NCBI GenBank assembly: GCA_001769535.1 | Contig: MEOH01000001.1 | Span: forward strand, 124,001 to 188,000 | Direction: 5' to 3' | DNA length: 64,000 nt | Source: Bacteroidetes bacterium GWF2_38_335 | GTDB lineage: Bacteria > Bacteroidota > Bacteroidia > Bacteroidales > GWF2-38-335 | Part shown: positions 35,529 through 43,753 of the stretch, piece by piece | Position numbering within the stretch: the stretch's first letter is position 1 | Layout of the letters: each line of letters opens with the position of its first letter | The notes under the pieces: model-generated | What the model saw: the letters and a program-made list of their open reading frames with translations, nothing else | Databases searched by the model: none | What the model was told of the DNA's origin: nothing | Program-made: the position numbers and the translations under genes

Positions 35529-36113
35529 TCACACAAAAATCAGTTTTTTTCCATACATCAATTCTCTGTACTCTGGGGGAAACCCATAGTATTTATCAAT
35601 AAATCCGTCAATCTCATTTTTAGTTTTCACAGACAACAACTCATTAATTTCAAGTATTACTTCTTCAGAAACCAAATAGGGAAGCAGTCCGGGGTTAAGA
35701 TATTTTCCCTTGCAGAGGCAATAAGTCTGATATTCGCTGCAATCGCTCAAAGGAGTTTTTTTAACAATACAGTGAGAAAGCCAATCCTTTGAAGTCAAAA
35801 GATTATTTTCAATTAAAAGCTCATTTCTTTTAATGAAATCGACATTTTTCCTGAAATAATTTTCAATATTAGCGAGCGATTCAGTTGAAAGAGATTTTCG
35901 AAGTTCCAGACTGCACTCCATACAAATGGCATGCTCAAAAATGGTAGTTTTCCTGTTGTTGTTAACCTGAAAAACCTTTTCGATCATGTAATCCGATTGA
36001 GAGTCAATCAATTCCTTACCGCAAACAAGGCAATGGGACAACTGTTTATTATCCAGATCAGAAAAAAACTCTTCAGGAACCGGAATTTTATATAATTCAG
36101 ATAATACTTTCAT
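35529..36113 (-). CDS. cysteine-rich hypothetical protein with zinc-ribbon-like motifs
   Basis: A 194-residue cytoplasmic protein with CLVC (near residue 29) and CMEC (near residue 78) as a likely zinc-binding pair, plus C-rich HCIVKKTPLSDCSEY and YCLCKG further on. The remainder is helical. No family is recognised. It lies 19 bases upstream of the hydrolase-like lipoprotein and is probably transcribed with it. Its start is just below the 19-base tandem repeat array at 36165-36278. Confidence 0.6.
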   Translation of the reverse strand: MKVLSELYKIPVPEEFFSDLDNKQLSHCLVCGKELIDSQSDYMIEKVFQVNNNRKTTIFEHAICMECSLELRKSLSTESLANIENYFRKNVDFIKRNELLIENNLLTSKDWLSHCIVKKTPLSDCSEYQTYCLCKGKYLNPGLLPYLVSEEVILEINELLSVKTKNEIDGFIDKYYGFPPEYRELMYGKKLIFV

Positions 36114-36164
36114 TGTTCGAAGATATGAAAATGTTTTTCAAGATGAATAAGTTGGTTGAACGAA

Positions 36165-36278
36165 GTTACAAACTTCGTTCATCTTTACAAACTTCGTTCA
36201 GCTTTACAAACTTCGTTCAGCTTTACAAACTTCGTTCAGCTTTACAAACTTCGTTCAGCTTTACAAACTTCGTTCATC
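36165..36278. repeat. six tandem 19-bp repeats
   Basis: The unit TTTACAAACTTCGTTCAGC occurs six times in a row. The middle four copies are identical; the first and last end in ATC, and the first begins GTT. GAACGAAGT at 36158-36166 and ACTTCGTTC at 36172-36180 form a 9-base-pair inverted repeat around the first unit. The array lies upstream of the minus-strand gene starting at 36113. Confidence 0.85.
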
Positions 36279-36290
36279 TTGCAATGCAAC

Positions 36291-36322
36291 AAAAAAAGCC
36301 CGGATAAAGTCCGGGCTTTTTT
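36291..36322. terminator. intrinsic terminator between minus-strand genes
   Basis: GCCCGGA pairs with TCCGGGC around TAAAG, flanked by seven A on the left and six T on the right, so it can act in both directions. On the minus strand it ends the lipoprotein-secreted protein operon at 36345. Confidence 0.8.
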
Positions 36323-36344
36323 AATATTATGAAGATGTTTTGGT

Positions 36345-36806
36345 TTAGAACTGGTCGAATGAATTTTCCTTATTCATAAATCCGACAAGAACAGCGACGC
36401 AACCGGTTGGTATTACATCACCCAGTTCGTCAGTAGTGTTAACCTGTATAGAGATAACCAATTGCTGGCTGGTTTGGAGAATAAAGTCCCATACTTTAGA
36501 GTAATCATTTTTCTTGTTGTCGTATAAAACATTTCTGTCTTTATCCATTACCTGAAAATGAATCTGGGGCAGTTCATCCACACCGCAAATAGCTATTCTA
36601 TATTCCTGACCTGAGTAAAAAGTTTTGTAAAGTTCAACAGCATCACCTTCCTGAAGAACGGCAGCGTTATAAATACCGTCGTGTACATAAGGAACGAGTT
36701 CGAGCATACAGACCTTTTTAGCAAAGTTCTTACACTGGGCATTTGCATCAATTGATGAAAATGCGATAAAGGACAGGAAAAGAGAGATAAATAAAATGCG
36801 TTTCAT
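36345..36806 (-). CDS. secreted hypothetical protein
   Basis: A 153-residue protein with a Sec signal peptide (SFIAFSSIDANAQ, cut after about residue 23). The mature part is a single beta-rich domain (LVPYVHDGIYNAAVLQEGD, FYSGQEYRIAICG, GCVAVLVGFM) with four cysteines that could form disulfides. It is six bases downstream of the lipoprotein gene at 36813 and probably acts with it in the cell envelope. No family is recognised. Confidence 0.7.
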   Translation of the reverse strand: MKRILFISLFLSFIAFSSIDANAQCKNFAKKVCMLELVPYVHDGIYNAAVLQEGDAVELYKTFYSGQEYRIAICGVDELPQIHFQVMDKDRNVLYDNKKNDYSKVWDFILQTSQQLVISIQVNTTDELGDVIPTGCVAVLVGFMNKENSFDQF

Positions 36807-36812
36807 AATAAA

Positions 36813-37733
36813 TTATTTTACTATGTTATTTCTATAAGTTTCAACTTGTTTGCACAACGCTTTATAAACTGCCGGATCCAGTGGAGCTCTTTCTTCGGTT
36901 GATTTGAGCGTGGTCACTTTGGTAACAGGATCGGTAACCGGTTCAATTTTAGAGGTTGTCACTTCAATTTTGTCAAAGATCTGTTTCAGTTTCAGCAATT
37001 CCTCGTGAACCGATGCGATATCCTTGCTTTCTTCGATATACTGTTCGAGTAAGCTGATTAATGTTCCCAGTGATAATCTCTGGTCAATAATCCTATCGAT
37101 CAATTCGTCAGCTGAACTGGTTGTCTGAGAAACTTTACATGCGATGTAAAGTCCTTCAATCCATCCGCCAACAAGAATCATAGCAGCAATTTCTGCTCTG
37201 CCGTTTTCTTTTAAGAACGAATTGGAATTCATAAAAGTTTCAGAAATGATATCAATAATAGAATCCTTCTGATTTATATTGCTTTCAAGCCTGTCCATGA
37301 TCGTTTTATCGATGGCATTTAAAATACCGATTTTATCAGCCAAAGTTTTTGACGCAGACATATACTTGATAGAGGTCTGGGTCTGATCAAACAGACTGGC
37401 AAAACTTAAGTCCGCACTATATACACCCAAATTTAATGCCATACTTTTATTTCCCATGTAATTTTTGGCATTTGAAACCGGATTAAGAAGGCTTTCATCG
37501 TATTTTGCACCAGCTCTTTTAATAAGCATGGCAGTTTCGATGGGTGAAGGCAATGAATAAAATACCTGCTTAGCCTTATTAATGTCATTCATCATGTCAT
37601 CACCTTCAGCAACCTGATTGGTATCCTGTGTTTCGGATCCCTGCTCTCCGGATTTATCAGATGAACAAGAAAATAAAAAAGTTGCAAATACTGTTACAGC
37701 AACCAACGGTAAGAATTTTAAATTAATCTTCAT
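36813..37733 (-). CDS. conserved-type Bacteroidota lipoprotein
   Basis: A 306-residue lipoprotein (lipobox FLFSC near residue 23) with an acidic linker (residues 25-48) before an all-helical body (KAKQVFYSLPSPIETAMLIK, MALNLGVYSADLSFASLFDQ, EIAAMILVGGWIEGLYIA). The layout resembles Bacteroidota envelope lipoproteins that lack a named function. It is the first gene of a two-gene unit with the secreted protein at 36345. A candidate -7 box (TAATTTTG, 37777-37784) lies about 44 bases upstream. Confidence 0.7.
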   Translation of the reverse strand: MKINLKFLPLVAVTVFATFLFSCSSDKSGEQGSETQDTNQVAEGDDMMNDINKAKQVFYSLPSPIETAMLIKRAGAKYDESLLNPVSNAKNYMGNKSMALNLGVYSADLSFASLFDQTQTSIKYMSASKTLADKIGILNAIDKTIMDRLESNINQKDSIIDIISETFMNSNSFLKENGRAEIAAMILVGGWIEGLYIACKVSQTTSSADELIDRIIDQRLSLGTLISLLEQYIEESKDIASVHEELLKLKQIFDKIEVTTSKIEPVTDPVTKVTTLKSTEERAPLDPAVYKALCKQVETYRNNIVK

Positions 37734-37776
37734 AATTTAACTTTTATAATTCGTTTTACAAAGTTTAGTCAAATGG

Positions 37777-37784
37777 CAAAATTA
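37777..37784 (-). promoter_or_regulatory. candidate -7 box of the lipoprotein operon
   Basis: Minus-strand TAATTTTG matches TAnnTTTG and lies about 44 bases before the start at 37733. A second box, TATATTTG, sits 12 bases further upstream. Confidence 0.35.
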
Positions 37785-38019
37785 CCTTTTTTTTTCAAAT
37801 ATAAAAAAATACATTTGAAATAAAACATATTATACCATTATTTTGTTTCAGGTCTTGTTGGAGTAAAAATTAAAATCGATAAAAAAACCAAAAAAAACAC
37901 TTATATTATATTGACACATTGTTATTTAGTGTTTTTGATTTTAAAATTTGAATATTCAATGATATTATTAGCGAAATGAAAATAATTCTCTGATCACAGG
38001 TAAAATGCCACAAATAATA

Positions 38020-38027
38020 TATTTTTG
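38020..38027 (+). promoter_or_regulatory. candidate -7 box of the HEAT-like gene
   Basis: TATTTTTG lies 19 bases before ATG 38047. It would exclude the upstream ATG at 38005 as the start, because that codon would not be transcribed. Confidence 0.4.
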
Positions 38028-38046
38028 TCGACAATTAGATATTAAA

Positions 38047-38562
38047 ATGAGCAAGAAAACAGACCAAAAAATACTAAATAACCTAAAATCAGATAGTGAA
38101 GCTGTGGTGGTTTCGGCGATAAAAGAACTTCGGAACAAGGGAAACAGGCATTATATAAATGAACTTGTTTCTTTACTTCGCCGAACAGATAAGGATGTGA
38201 TTAAAAACGAACTCCTTTTGCTGATTAATGATTTATGCGACAATTCGGTTGCTCCTGATATTATGACAGAAATCAAAGATCCTGTGAACAGTAAAATCAT
38301 GGGTTTGCTGGTTTCATCATGCTGGCAGTCGCGGCTCAACTACGCCGATTACTTTTCCGATTTTGTTGATATTGCTCTAACTGCTGATTATGAAACCACC
38401 ATCGAAGCCATTTCGGTAATTGAAAATATACTCATGAACGAGGGAGTTGATGACCTGACAATATCGAATGAGCTTTATAAGGTTAAGGAACGAATAAGTT
38501 CTTGTCAGCCTGAAAAACTTCTGCTGATTCAGGAACTTGTCAAAATACTTGGAAAAAAATAA
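38047..38562 (+). CDS. HEAT-repeat-like protein
   Basis: A 171-residue cytoplasmic protein from ATG 38047 (MSKKTDQKILNNLKSDSEAV), preferred because a -7 box sits just upstream. It consists of paired helices of about 35-40 residues: AVVVSAIKELRNKG, YINELVSLLRRTDKDVIKNE, SKIMGLLVSSCWQSRLNYAD and TTIEAISVIENILMN. These resemble degenerate HEAT repeats, a protein-binding scaffold. No enzyme motif. The stop codon forms part of a shared convergent terminator. Confidence 0.7.
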   Translation: MSKKTDQKILNNLKSDSEAVVVSAIKELRNKGNRHYINELVSLLRRTDKDVIKNELLLLINDLCDNSVAPDIMTEIKDPVNSKIMGLLVSSCWQSRLNYADYFSDFVDIALTADYETTIEAISVIENILMNEGVDDLTISNELYKVKERISSCQPEKLLLIQELVKILGKK

Positions 38563-38589
38563 GGCTGCCGAAGCAGCCTTATTTTTTTT
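38561..38589. terminator. intrinsic terminator between convergent genes
   Basis: AAGGCTGC pairs with GCAGCCTT around CGAA, followed by a run of eight T on the plus strand (38582-38589) and preceded by A-rich DNA. It serves the HEAT-like gene and likely the dihydroorotate dehydrogenase-like gene on the other strand. Confidence 0.8.
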
Positions 38590-39571
38590 ATGATCTTGAA
38601 GAAAAATACTTCATAAATTGTGACCGCTCGTAGGCCAGAGGATTTGAAATACTTTTATAGTTCATCTTCCCTCTGAATTCATCCAACTTTTTATAGTTAT
38701 ATTTTTCCATCCACTTTTCAAGTTCTGTAAGAATATTTGAAATCTCTTTCAGTCCGCTTTTGTAAAGAACACTGCAAATCTGAACAGTTTTTGCACCGGC
38801 GAGAATCATTTTAAAAGCCGATTCACCATCATGGATTCCGGTAGAAGCTGAAAGTTCAATTTTATCGATCTTACTTGAAGCAATACCAATCCATCTGAGA
38901 GACTGCCTTAAATCGCCTGAGGAACTAAAAACATTCGTAGCAGTGATAGACATTGTATTCAAATCAATATCCGGTTCATATAGCCTGTTGAAAAGCACAA
39001 CACCTGCAGCACCTCTGTTTTTCAATTGATTGATAATATAAAGTACGTTGGTAAAACCGGCACTGATTTTTACGGCAACCGGAATTTTTACTGCAGCTTT
39101 CACCTTTTCAAAAACCTCAAGGTATTGCTTTTCAATTTCCGCAGCGGGTAAATCAGGGTTATTAGGCACAAAATTGATATTCAATTCAATACCATCTGCC
39201 CCGGCTTTCTCAATTTTTTTGGCAAAGTCAGTCCAATCGGCAGCACTAACGCAGTTAATACTGGCAAAAACCGGTATTTTAACCGATTTTTTTGTGTCAG
39301 AAATAAGTTGGAGGTAACTGTCAAGTGAGTTGCTCTTAATGTACCCTCTAACATAGTCATCTGCTTCAGGGGAGCCTGAAAGGTCCTTTTTCAGAACTTC
39401 ACCGGCATCATAATTGATTTGTTCCTCAAATAATGACTTGAGAACAACAGCCGCTGCTCCCTGCTCTTCAATCTTTTTTATTCCGGCTGCAGTGCTTGTA
39501 AGCCCCGAGCTGCTTATAATTATGGGGTTTTTTAATGTTATCCCCATGTAGGTAGTTTCTAAATTTGCCAT
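38588..39571 (-). CDS. dihydroorotate dehydrogenase-like FMN protein
   Basis: A 327-residue protein with a TIM-barrel order typical of dihydroorotate dehydrogenase-like proteins: TTYMGITLKNPIIISSSGLT at the N-terminus, GAAAVVLKSLFEEQI, PVFASINC, GADGIELNINFVP, VKIPVAVKISAGF, GAAGVVLFNRLYEPD, and the phosphate-binding ELSASTGIHDGESAFKMILA and VQICSVLY. FMN-binding Lys in KIS and the ASTGI loop are present. No pyr genes are nearby and the sequence lacks the clear class 1 catalytic Cys context, so the true substrate is uncertain; this subgroup is common in Bacteroidota. It is 19 bases downstream of the YggS-type gene and co-transcribed. Confidence 0.82.
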   Translation of the reverse strand: MANLETTYMGITLKNPIIISSSGLTSTAAGIKKIEEQGAAAVVLKSLFEEQINYDAGEVLKKDLSGSPEADDYVRGYIKSNSLDSYLQLISDTKKSVKIPVFASINCVSAADWTDFAKKIEKAGADGIELNINFVPNNPDLPAAEIEKQYLEVFEKVKAAVKIPVAVKISAGFTNVLYIINQLKNRGAAGVVLFNRLYEPDIDLNTMSITATNVFSSSGDLRQSLRWIGIASSKIDKIELSASTGIHDGESAFKMILAGAKTVQICSVLYKSGLKEISNILTELEKWMEKYNYKKLDEFRGKMNYKSISNPLAYERSQFMKYFSSRS

Positions 39572-39590
39572 ATGGAAAAATTTTAATATC

Positions 39591-40259
39591 TTAATAATTT
39601 CTTGATCCGAAAATTGAACTGCCTATTCTTACCATTGTACTGCCTTCTTCAACAGCTATATGATAATCGTCGGACATTCCCATCGAAAGAACGTTAAAAC
39701 AATTTTGGTTATAAAAATAGTCATTTTTTAATTGATTGTAATAATTTGACAAATTTTTAAACTCCAATCTTATCTGTTCGGTGTTGTCAGTATAAGTTGC
39801 CATCCCCATTATTCCACAGATTCTAATATTATTCATGCTTTTAAATTCCTGTGATTCAAGCATATATTTAGACTCTTCAGAATTAAAACCAAATTTACTT
39901 TCTTCTTTTGCAATATGAAACTGTAACAGACAGTCAATCACCCTATTTTTTTTCAAAGCTTCTTTATTGATTACTTCCAGAAGTTTCATGCTGTCAACAC
40001 CATGAATCAATGTTACAAAATGAGCGATGTATTTAACTTTGTTTGACTGTAAATGACCAATCATATGCCATTCAATGTCCTTTGGAAGTCTTTCATATTT
40101 TGCGACAAGTTCCTGAACTTTATTTTCACCGAAAACCCTTTGGCCTTCATTATAAAGTTCAAGAATATCCTCATCAGGTTTGGTTTTGGAAACCGCAACC
40201 AGTTTCACCTGTTGAGAAAGTGAATTTTTAATTTTGTAATAATTTTCTTTTAAACTCAT
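39591..40259 (-). CDS. yggS: YggS family pyridoxal phosphate homeostasis protein
   Basis: A 222-residue protein of the PLP-binding YggS/PROSC family. K25 in LVAVSKTKPDE is the PLP lysine. GQRVFGENKVQEL, IEWHMIGHLQSNKVK, IHGVDSMKLL, CGIMGMATYTD, LSMGMSDDYHIAVEEGSTMVRIGSSIFG are the usual blocks in order. Members buffer pyridoxal phosphate and affect amino-acid pools; they have no known catalytic turnover. Length fits the family. It heads a two-gene unit with the dihydroorotate dehydrogenase-like gene. Confidence 0.92.
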   Translation of the reverse strand: MSLKENYYKIKNSLSQQVKLVAVSKTKPDEDILELYNEGQRVFGENKVQELVAKYERLPKDIEWHMIGHLQSNKVKYIAHFVTLIHGVDSMKLLEVINKEALKKNRVIDCLLQFHIAKEESKFGFNSEESKYMLESQEFKSMNNIRICGIMGMATYTDNTEQIRLEFKNLSNYYNQLKNDYFYNQNCFNVLSMGMSDDYHIAVEEGSTMVRIGSSIFGSRNY

Positions 40260-40282
40260 AAAGACAATGCCTTAGAAAAACA

Positions 40283-40310
40283 CAGGACCCTGAAATAAGG
40301 GTCCTGCGCT
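40283..40310 (-). terminator. terminator of the serine biosynthesis gene cluster
   Basis: CAGGACCCT pairs with AGGGTCCTG around six bases. On the minus strand it follows the DUF1015 gene and is trailed by a T-rich stretch (TGTTTTTCT). Confidence 0.65.
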
Positions 40311-40324
40311 TTCAGAGCAAAATT

Positions 40325-41575
40325 TTATAACTGATGAATAACAAGTCCGCTCCTGAGTTTTGGTTCAAACCAGGTAGTTTTGGGCGGCATGATATTACCG
40401 GTATCTGCAATATTGATCAGTTGTGTCATTGAAACAGGGTACAAGGCAAATGCAACGGCCATTTCGCCCTTATCAACCCTTCTTTTTAGTTCTCCCAACC
40501 CGCGGATTCCCCCTACAAAATCAATTCTTTTATCTCTTCTGAGATCTGCAATACCAAGGATTTTATCAAGAACCAGATTTGATAAAATTGTCACATCAAG
40601 AACTCCGATGGGGTCGCTGTCGTTAAAACGGCCATCGCGGGCTTTGAGTGAATACCATTTTCCGCTAAGGTACATGCTGAATTCATGCAATGACTTTGGC
40701 TTATATATTTCAGAGCCTTCATCTTTCACGATGAAATCACTGTTTAGTTTCTCAATTAATTGCTGTGGGGTATTTCCATTCAGATCTTTCACAACTCTGT
40801 TATAGTCAATGATTTTAAGCTGATTATCAGGAAAATGAACAGCCATAAAAAAGTTGTATTCCTCATTACCTGTGTGTCCTGAATTTTTCTCTTTTCTTTC
40901 GATACCAATTCTTGCAGCAGCAGCAGTGCGGTGGTGGCCATCGGCTACATAGGTGCAGGGAACCTTTTCCAAAAATAATTTTTCTAGTTTTTTATTGGTA
41001 TCCATATCTTCAACAACCCAAAAATGATGTCCAAACCCGTCTTCATCGGCAATAAAGTCATAAATTGGTTTGTTGTTTTTTACGATCTCGTCAACTATTT
41101 TATCAATTTCGGGAACTGCTTTGTATGAAAAGAAAACAGGTTCGATATTGGCATTGGTATATCGGGTAAGAATCATACGGTCTTCTTCTTTATCCGGACG
41201 GGTAAGTTCATGTTTTTTGATTTTACCGGTGAGGTAATCCTCACAAGCAGCACATCCAACAATTCCGTATTGTGTTCTGCCATCCATTGTTTGAGCATAG
41301 ATGTAATATCTTGCTTCTTTTTCCATTACCAGCCATTCTTTTTTCTTGAACATCTCAAAATTTTCTACAGCTTTGTTATAGACCAGTTCTGAGTGCACAT
41401 CTGTACCGGCAGGCAAGTCGATTTCAGCCTTGGTAATATGCAAAAGAGACATTTCTTTGCCTTGAGCCATTTGTGCAGCTTCATCGCTGTTCATCACATC
41501 ATAAGGCAATGATGATAATTTTTTTGCTATTTCTTTCGGAGGGCGCAATCCCTTAAATGGTTTTATTATTGCCAT
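40325..41575 (-). CDS. DUF1015 family protein
   Basis: A 416-residue cytoplasmic protein with the DUF1015 blocks: IIKPFKGLRPPKEIAKKL and LPYDVMNSDEA at the N-terminus, TQYGIVGCAACEDY, KKHELTRPDKEEDRM, VPCTYVADGHHRTAAAARIG and GDKRIDFVGG-like DKRIDFVGGIRGLGEL. The DGHHR motif and the acidic groups suggest a phosphotransfer or metal-dependent enzyme. In many Bacteroidota this gene follows serC and serA, as it does here. In some thermophilic archaea DUF1015-related ParB-like enzymes act as serine kinases, so a serine-linked role is plausible. The gene is 103 bases downstream of the second dehydrogenase. Confidence 0.88.
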   Translation of the reverse strand: MAIIKPFKGLRPPKEIAKKLSSLPYDVMNSDEAAQMAQGKEMSLLHITKAEIDLPAGTDVHSELVYNKAVENFEMFKKKEWLVMEKEARYYIYAQTMDGRTQYGIVGCAACEDYLTGKIKKHELTRPDKEEDRMILTRYTNANIEPVFFSYKAVPEIDKIVDEIVKNNKPIYDFIADEDGFGHHFWVVEDMDTNKKLEKLFLEKVPCTYVADGHHRTAAAARIGIERKEKNSGHTGNEEYNFFMAVHFPDNQLKIIDYNRVVKDLNGNTPQQLIEKLNSDFIVKDEGSEIYKPKSLHEFSMYLSGKWYSLKARDGRFNDSDPIGVLDVTILSNLVLDKILGIADLRRDKRIDFVGGIRGLGELKRRVDKGEMAVAFALYPVSMTQLINIADTGNIMPPKTTWFEPKLRSGLVIHQL

Positions 41576-41678
41576 TTTAATTCAGTTTAATGGTTATACA
41601 ATTATTTTAAAGAGCAAAACCCGGATAATTTCTCTTAATTAATCGAAAAATACTTTCGAGGTTTTAACAACAATTTTT

Positions 41679-42632
41679 TTACTTAAAAAACTTAATAATT
41701 TCATCAGCAAGAGTAATACTGATGCGTTCCTGTGCTTCATGAGTTGCTGCTCCCACATGGGGTGTAACAGACACCTTTTCGTGGGTTACCAAATCCTTGC
41801 GGGGATTGGGCTCATTGCAAAAAACATCAATCCCGGCACGGTTGACTTTTCCAGAATCGAGTGCATCAATAAGGTCGCCTTCATCAATGAGTGCACCTTT
41901 TGATGCGTTGATAATGATTACACCTTCCTTCATCATATCAAACTCCTTTTTGGTAAGAACGGGGTCATGATCATCAGGAATCGGCAAATGGAGTGTAATA
42001 TAATTACTTTCCCGGATTACCTGATCACGGGGAACAGTAAGGACTGTAACTGTTATCCCTTTAGTGCCCTGAATATCCATGTGGATATTAGCTTCAGTAA
42101 CATAAGGATCTGATGCAAGCACATTCATTCCAAGTCCAAGCGCTCTTTTTGCAACTTCCTGACCGATACGGCCAAATCCAATAATGCCAATAGTTTTTCC
42201 GACAATCTCAATTCCATCGCAATAACTATCCTTTAATTGTTTGAAATTGTCAGATTTTGGCATTTTTCTATTTGAATCAAACAGATTTCTTGATAAGGAA
42301 AAAATATGTGCAAAAACCAATTCGGCTACAGAAGGAGCAGTATCCTTAGGTGTTGAAATAACCTTTATTCCCTTTTCAATAGCATATGCAACGGCGATGT
42401 TTTCCATGCTTGAGCCTACTCTTCCGATAATTTTAAGTGAAGGGCATGAATCAATGAGTTCACGGGTAACATAGGTGGCACTTCTGACCAGCAGCACATC
42501 ATATTTTTGCTTGTTTATTTCGGCTATGAGATTATCCTGGGGAATGCAAATATTATCAAGATGAAAGCCGGCTCCCTTCAGTAAATCACAGCCAGAATTG
42601 GACAACCCGTCATTTGCAAGAATTTTAATCAT
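41679..42632 (-). CDS. D-3-phosphoglycerate dehydrogenase-like protein with Lys in place of the catalytic Arg
   Basis: A 317-residue NAD-dependent 2-hydroxyacid dehydrogenase. The NAD site is KTIGIIGFGRIGQEVAKRAL. The acid-base pair is intact: Glu in DVFCNEPNP and His in TPHVGAATHEA. The usual catalytic ARG triplet (as in INxARG) reads INASKGALIDE, so Arg is replaced by Lys. The length matches short phosphoglycerate dehydrogenases without a regulatory domain. It shares an operon-like arrangement with a second dehydrogenase (42768) and serC. Whether it performs the serine pathway step or another 2-hydroxyacid reaction is unresolved. Confidence 0.8.
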   Translation of the reverse strand: MIKILANDGLSNSGCDLLKGAGFHLDNICIPQDNLIAEINKQKYDVLLVRSATYVTRELIDSCPSLKIIGRVGSSMENIAVAYAIEKGIKVISTPKDTAPSVAELVFAHIFSLSRNLFDSNRKMPKSDNFKQLKDSYCDGIEIVGKTIGIIGFGRIGQEVAKRALGLGMNVLASDPYVTEANIHMDIQGTKGITVTVLTVPRDQVIRESNYITLHLPIPDDHDPVLTKKEFDMMKEGVIIINASKGALIDEGDLIDALDSGKVNRAGIDVFCNEPNPRKDLVTHEKVSVTPHVGAATHEAQERISITLADEIIKFFK

Positions 42633-42767
42633 ATATTAATATTTACGTTTTATAAACTTGTTTATTTTTAAGTTTATCAAATTAGCAGATTAACAAAACA
42701 GAAAGTTAAATTTTTATTTGTCAATCTGCTAATTATCTCTACCGAAAAATTTCGGATTCAAATTAAA

Positions 42768-43691
42768 CTATTTATTTACTTTATAAGTGGCATCACCATT
42801 TTCAAGGAATGCAACAATTTGTCTCATAGCCGCAAATCCGGCATTGATATTGGCTTCTTCGGTTTGGGCACCCATTTTATTGGGGGTGAAATAGTATCTG
42901 CCTTTGAATTTTTCTTCGAAAACAGCTTTATTACCCGGCTCGATATCTGAAACATATCTGAAATCAGGTCTTTCTTCCATGAGTTTTACCATTCCTTCTT
43001 CGTCAATCACTTCCTTGCGGGCAGTATTAACCAACATGGCGTTCTTAGGCATTTTTTTCAAAAGATCGTAGTTGATTGACTTTTTGGTTTTGTCGTTGGC
43101 GGGAATATGCAGAGATACGTACTGGCATTTGCTGTAAAGTTCTTCAACAGAGCTAACCGGAGTAACATTGTCTTTTTTGATTTTATCCTCGGGAATAAAA
43201 GGATCGTAAGCATATATTTTCATTCCGAAACCTTTAGCAATGTCAGCTACTAGTTTGCCAACGTTTCCATAGGCATGAATTCCCAAAGTTTTTTCCTTAA
43301 GTTCAGTGCCGGATTTTCCACCGAAACATCCGCGGGCCATATAAACCATCATTCCTAGAGCCAGTTCGGCAACAGCATTAGAGTTTTGTCCGGGAGTGTT
43401 CATCGCACAAACACCATGCTCGGTACAGGCAGCCAGATCAAGATTGTCATAACCGGCTCCTGCCCTTACCACAATTTTCAGGTTTTTGGCATGTTCAACC
43501 ACTTCGCGGGTAATGAGGTCGCTGCGAACGATCATGGCATCCACATCTTTCACTGCATCTAAAAGCTGTTTCACTTCGGTGTATTTTTCCAAAAGCACCA
43601 GTTCGTATTTGGCTTCCTGAGCAATTTTTTTAATACCTTCCACGGCCTCTTTTGCGAAAGGTTTATCGGTTGCAATAAGTACTTTTTTCAT
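42768..43691 (-). CDS. serA: 3-phosphoglycerate dehydrogenase, Bacteroidota type
   Basis: A 307-residue NAD-dependent enzyme of the first serine pathway step (3-phosphoglycerate to 3-phosphohydroxypyruvate). NAD binding: KTLGIHAYGNVGKLVADIA. Catalytic Arg is in NTARKEVIDEE and Glu in SDIEPGN. The usual catalytic His block (TPHxGA) reads TPNKMGAQT, so His is replaced by Asn-Lys. I recall the same change in Bacteroides SerA, so this looks like a lineage trait, not decay. It lies 62 bases downstream of serC on the same strand, which strongly supports the assignment. No ACT domain is present, so feedback by serine through that route is absent. Confidence 0.85.
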   Translation of the reverse strand: MKKVLIATDKPFAKEAVEGIKKIAQEAKYELVLLEKYTEVKQLLDAVKDVDAMIVRSDLITREVVEHAKNLKIVVRAGAGYDNLDLAACTEHGVCAMNTPGQNSNAVAELALGMMVYMARGCFGGKSGTELKEKTLGIHAYGNVGKLVADIAKGFGMKIYAYDPFIPEDKIKKDNVTPVSSVEELYSKCQYVSLHIPANDKTKKSINYDLLKKMPKNAMLVNTARKEVIDEEGMVKLMEERPDFRYVSDIEPGNKAVFEEKFKGRYYFTPNKMGAQTEEANINAGFAAMRQIVAFLENGDATYKVNK

Positions 43692-43753
43692 ATTTCTAAG
43701 AATATTAAATCCTCACCAGCAATGCCGGTGAGGATGTTATTATTGTAAGTTGT

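Larger units (their letters stand above)
37734..38046. other. divergent promoter region
   Basis: About 310 AT-rich bases between divergent genes. Two minus-strand -7 candidates, TAATTTTG at 37777-37784 and TATATTTG at 37796-37803, and a plus-strand TATTTTTG at 38020-38027 are the only signals recognised. Confidence 0.4.

Noticed and set aside
36113-36307. A 64-codon plus-strand frame across the 19-bp repeats
   Set aside because: It is the repeat array read as protein (repeating SFTNFVQLYKLRS pattern) and ends inside the terminator, so it is not a gene.
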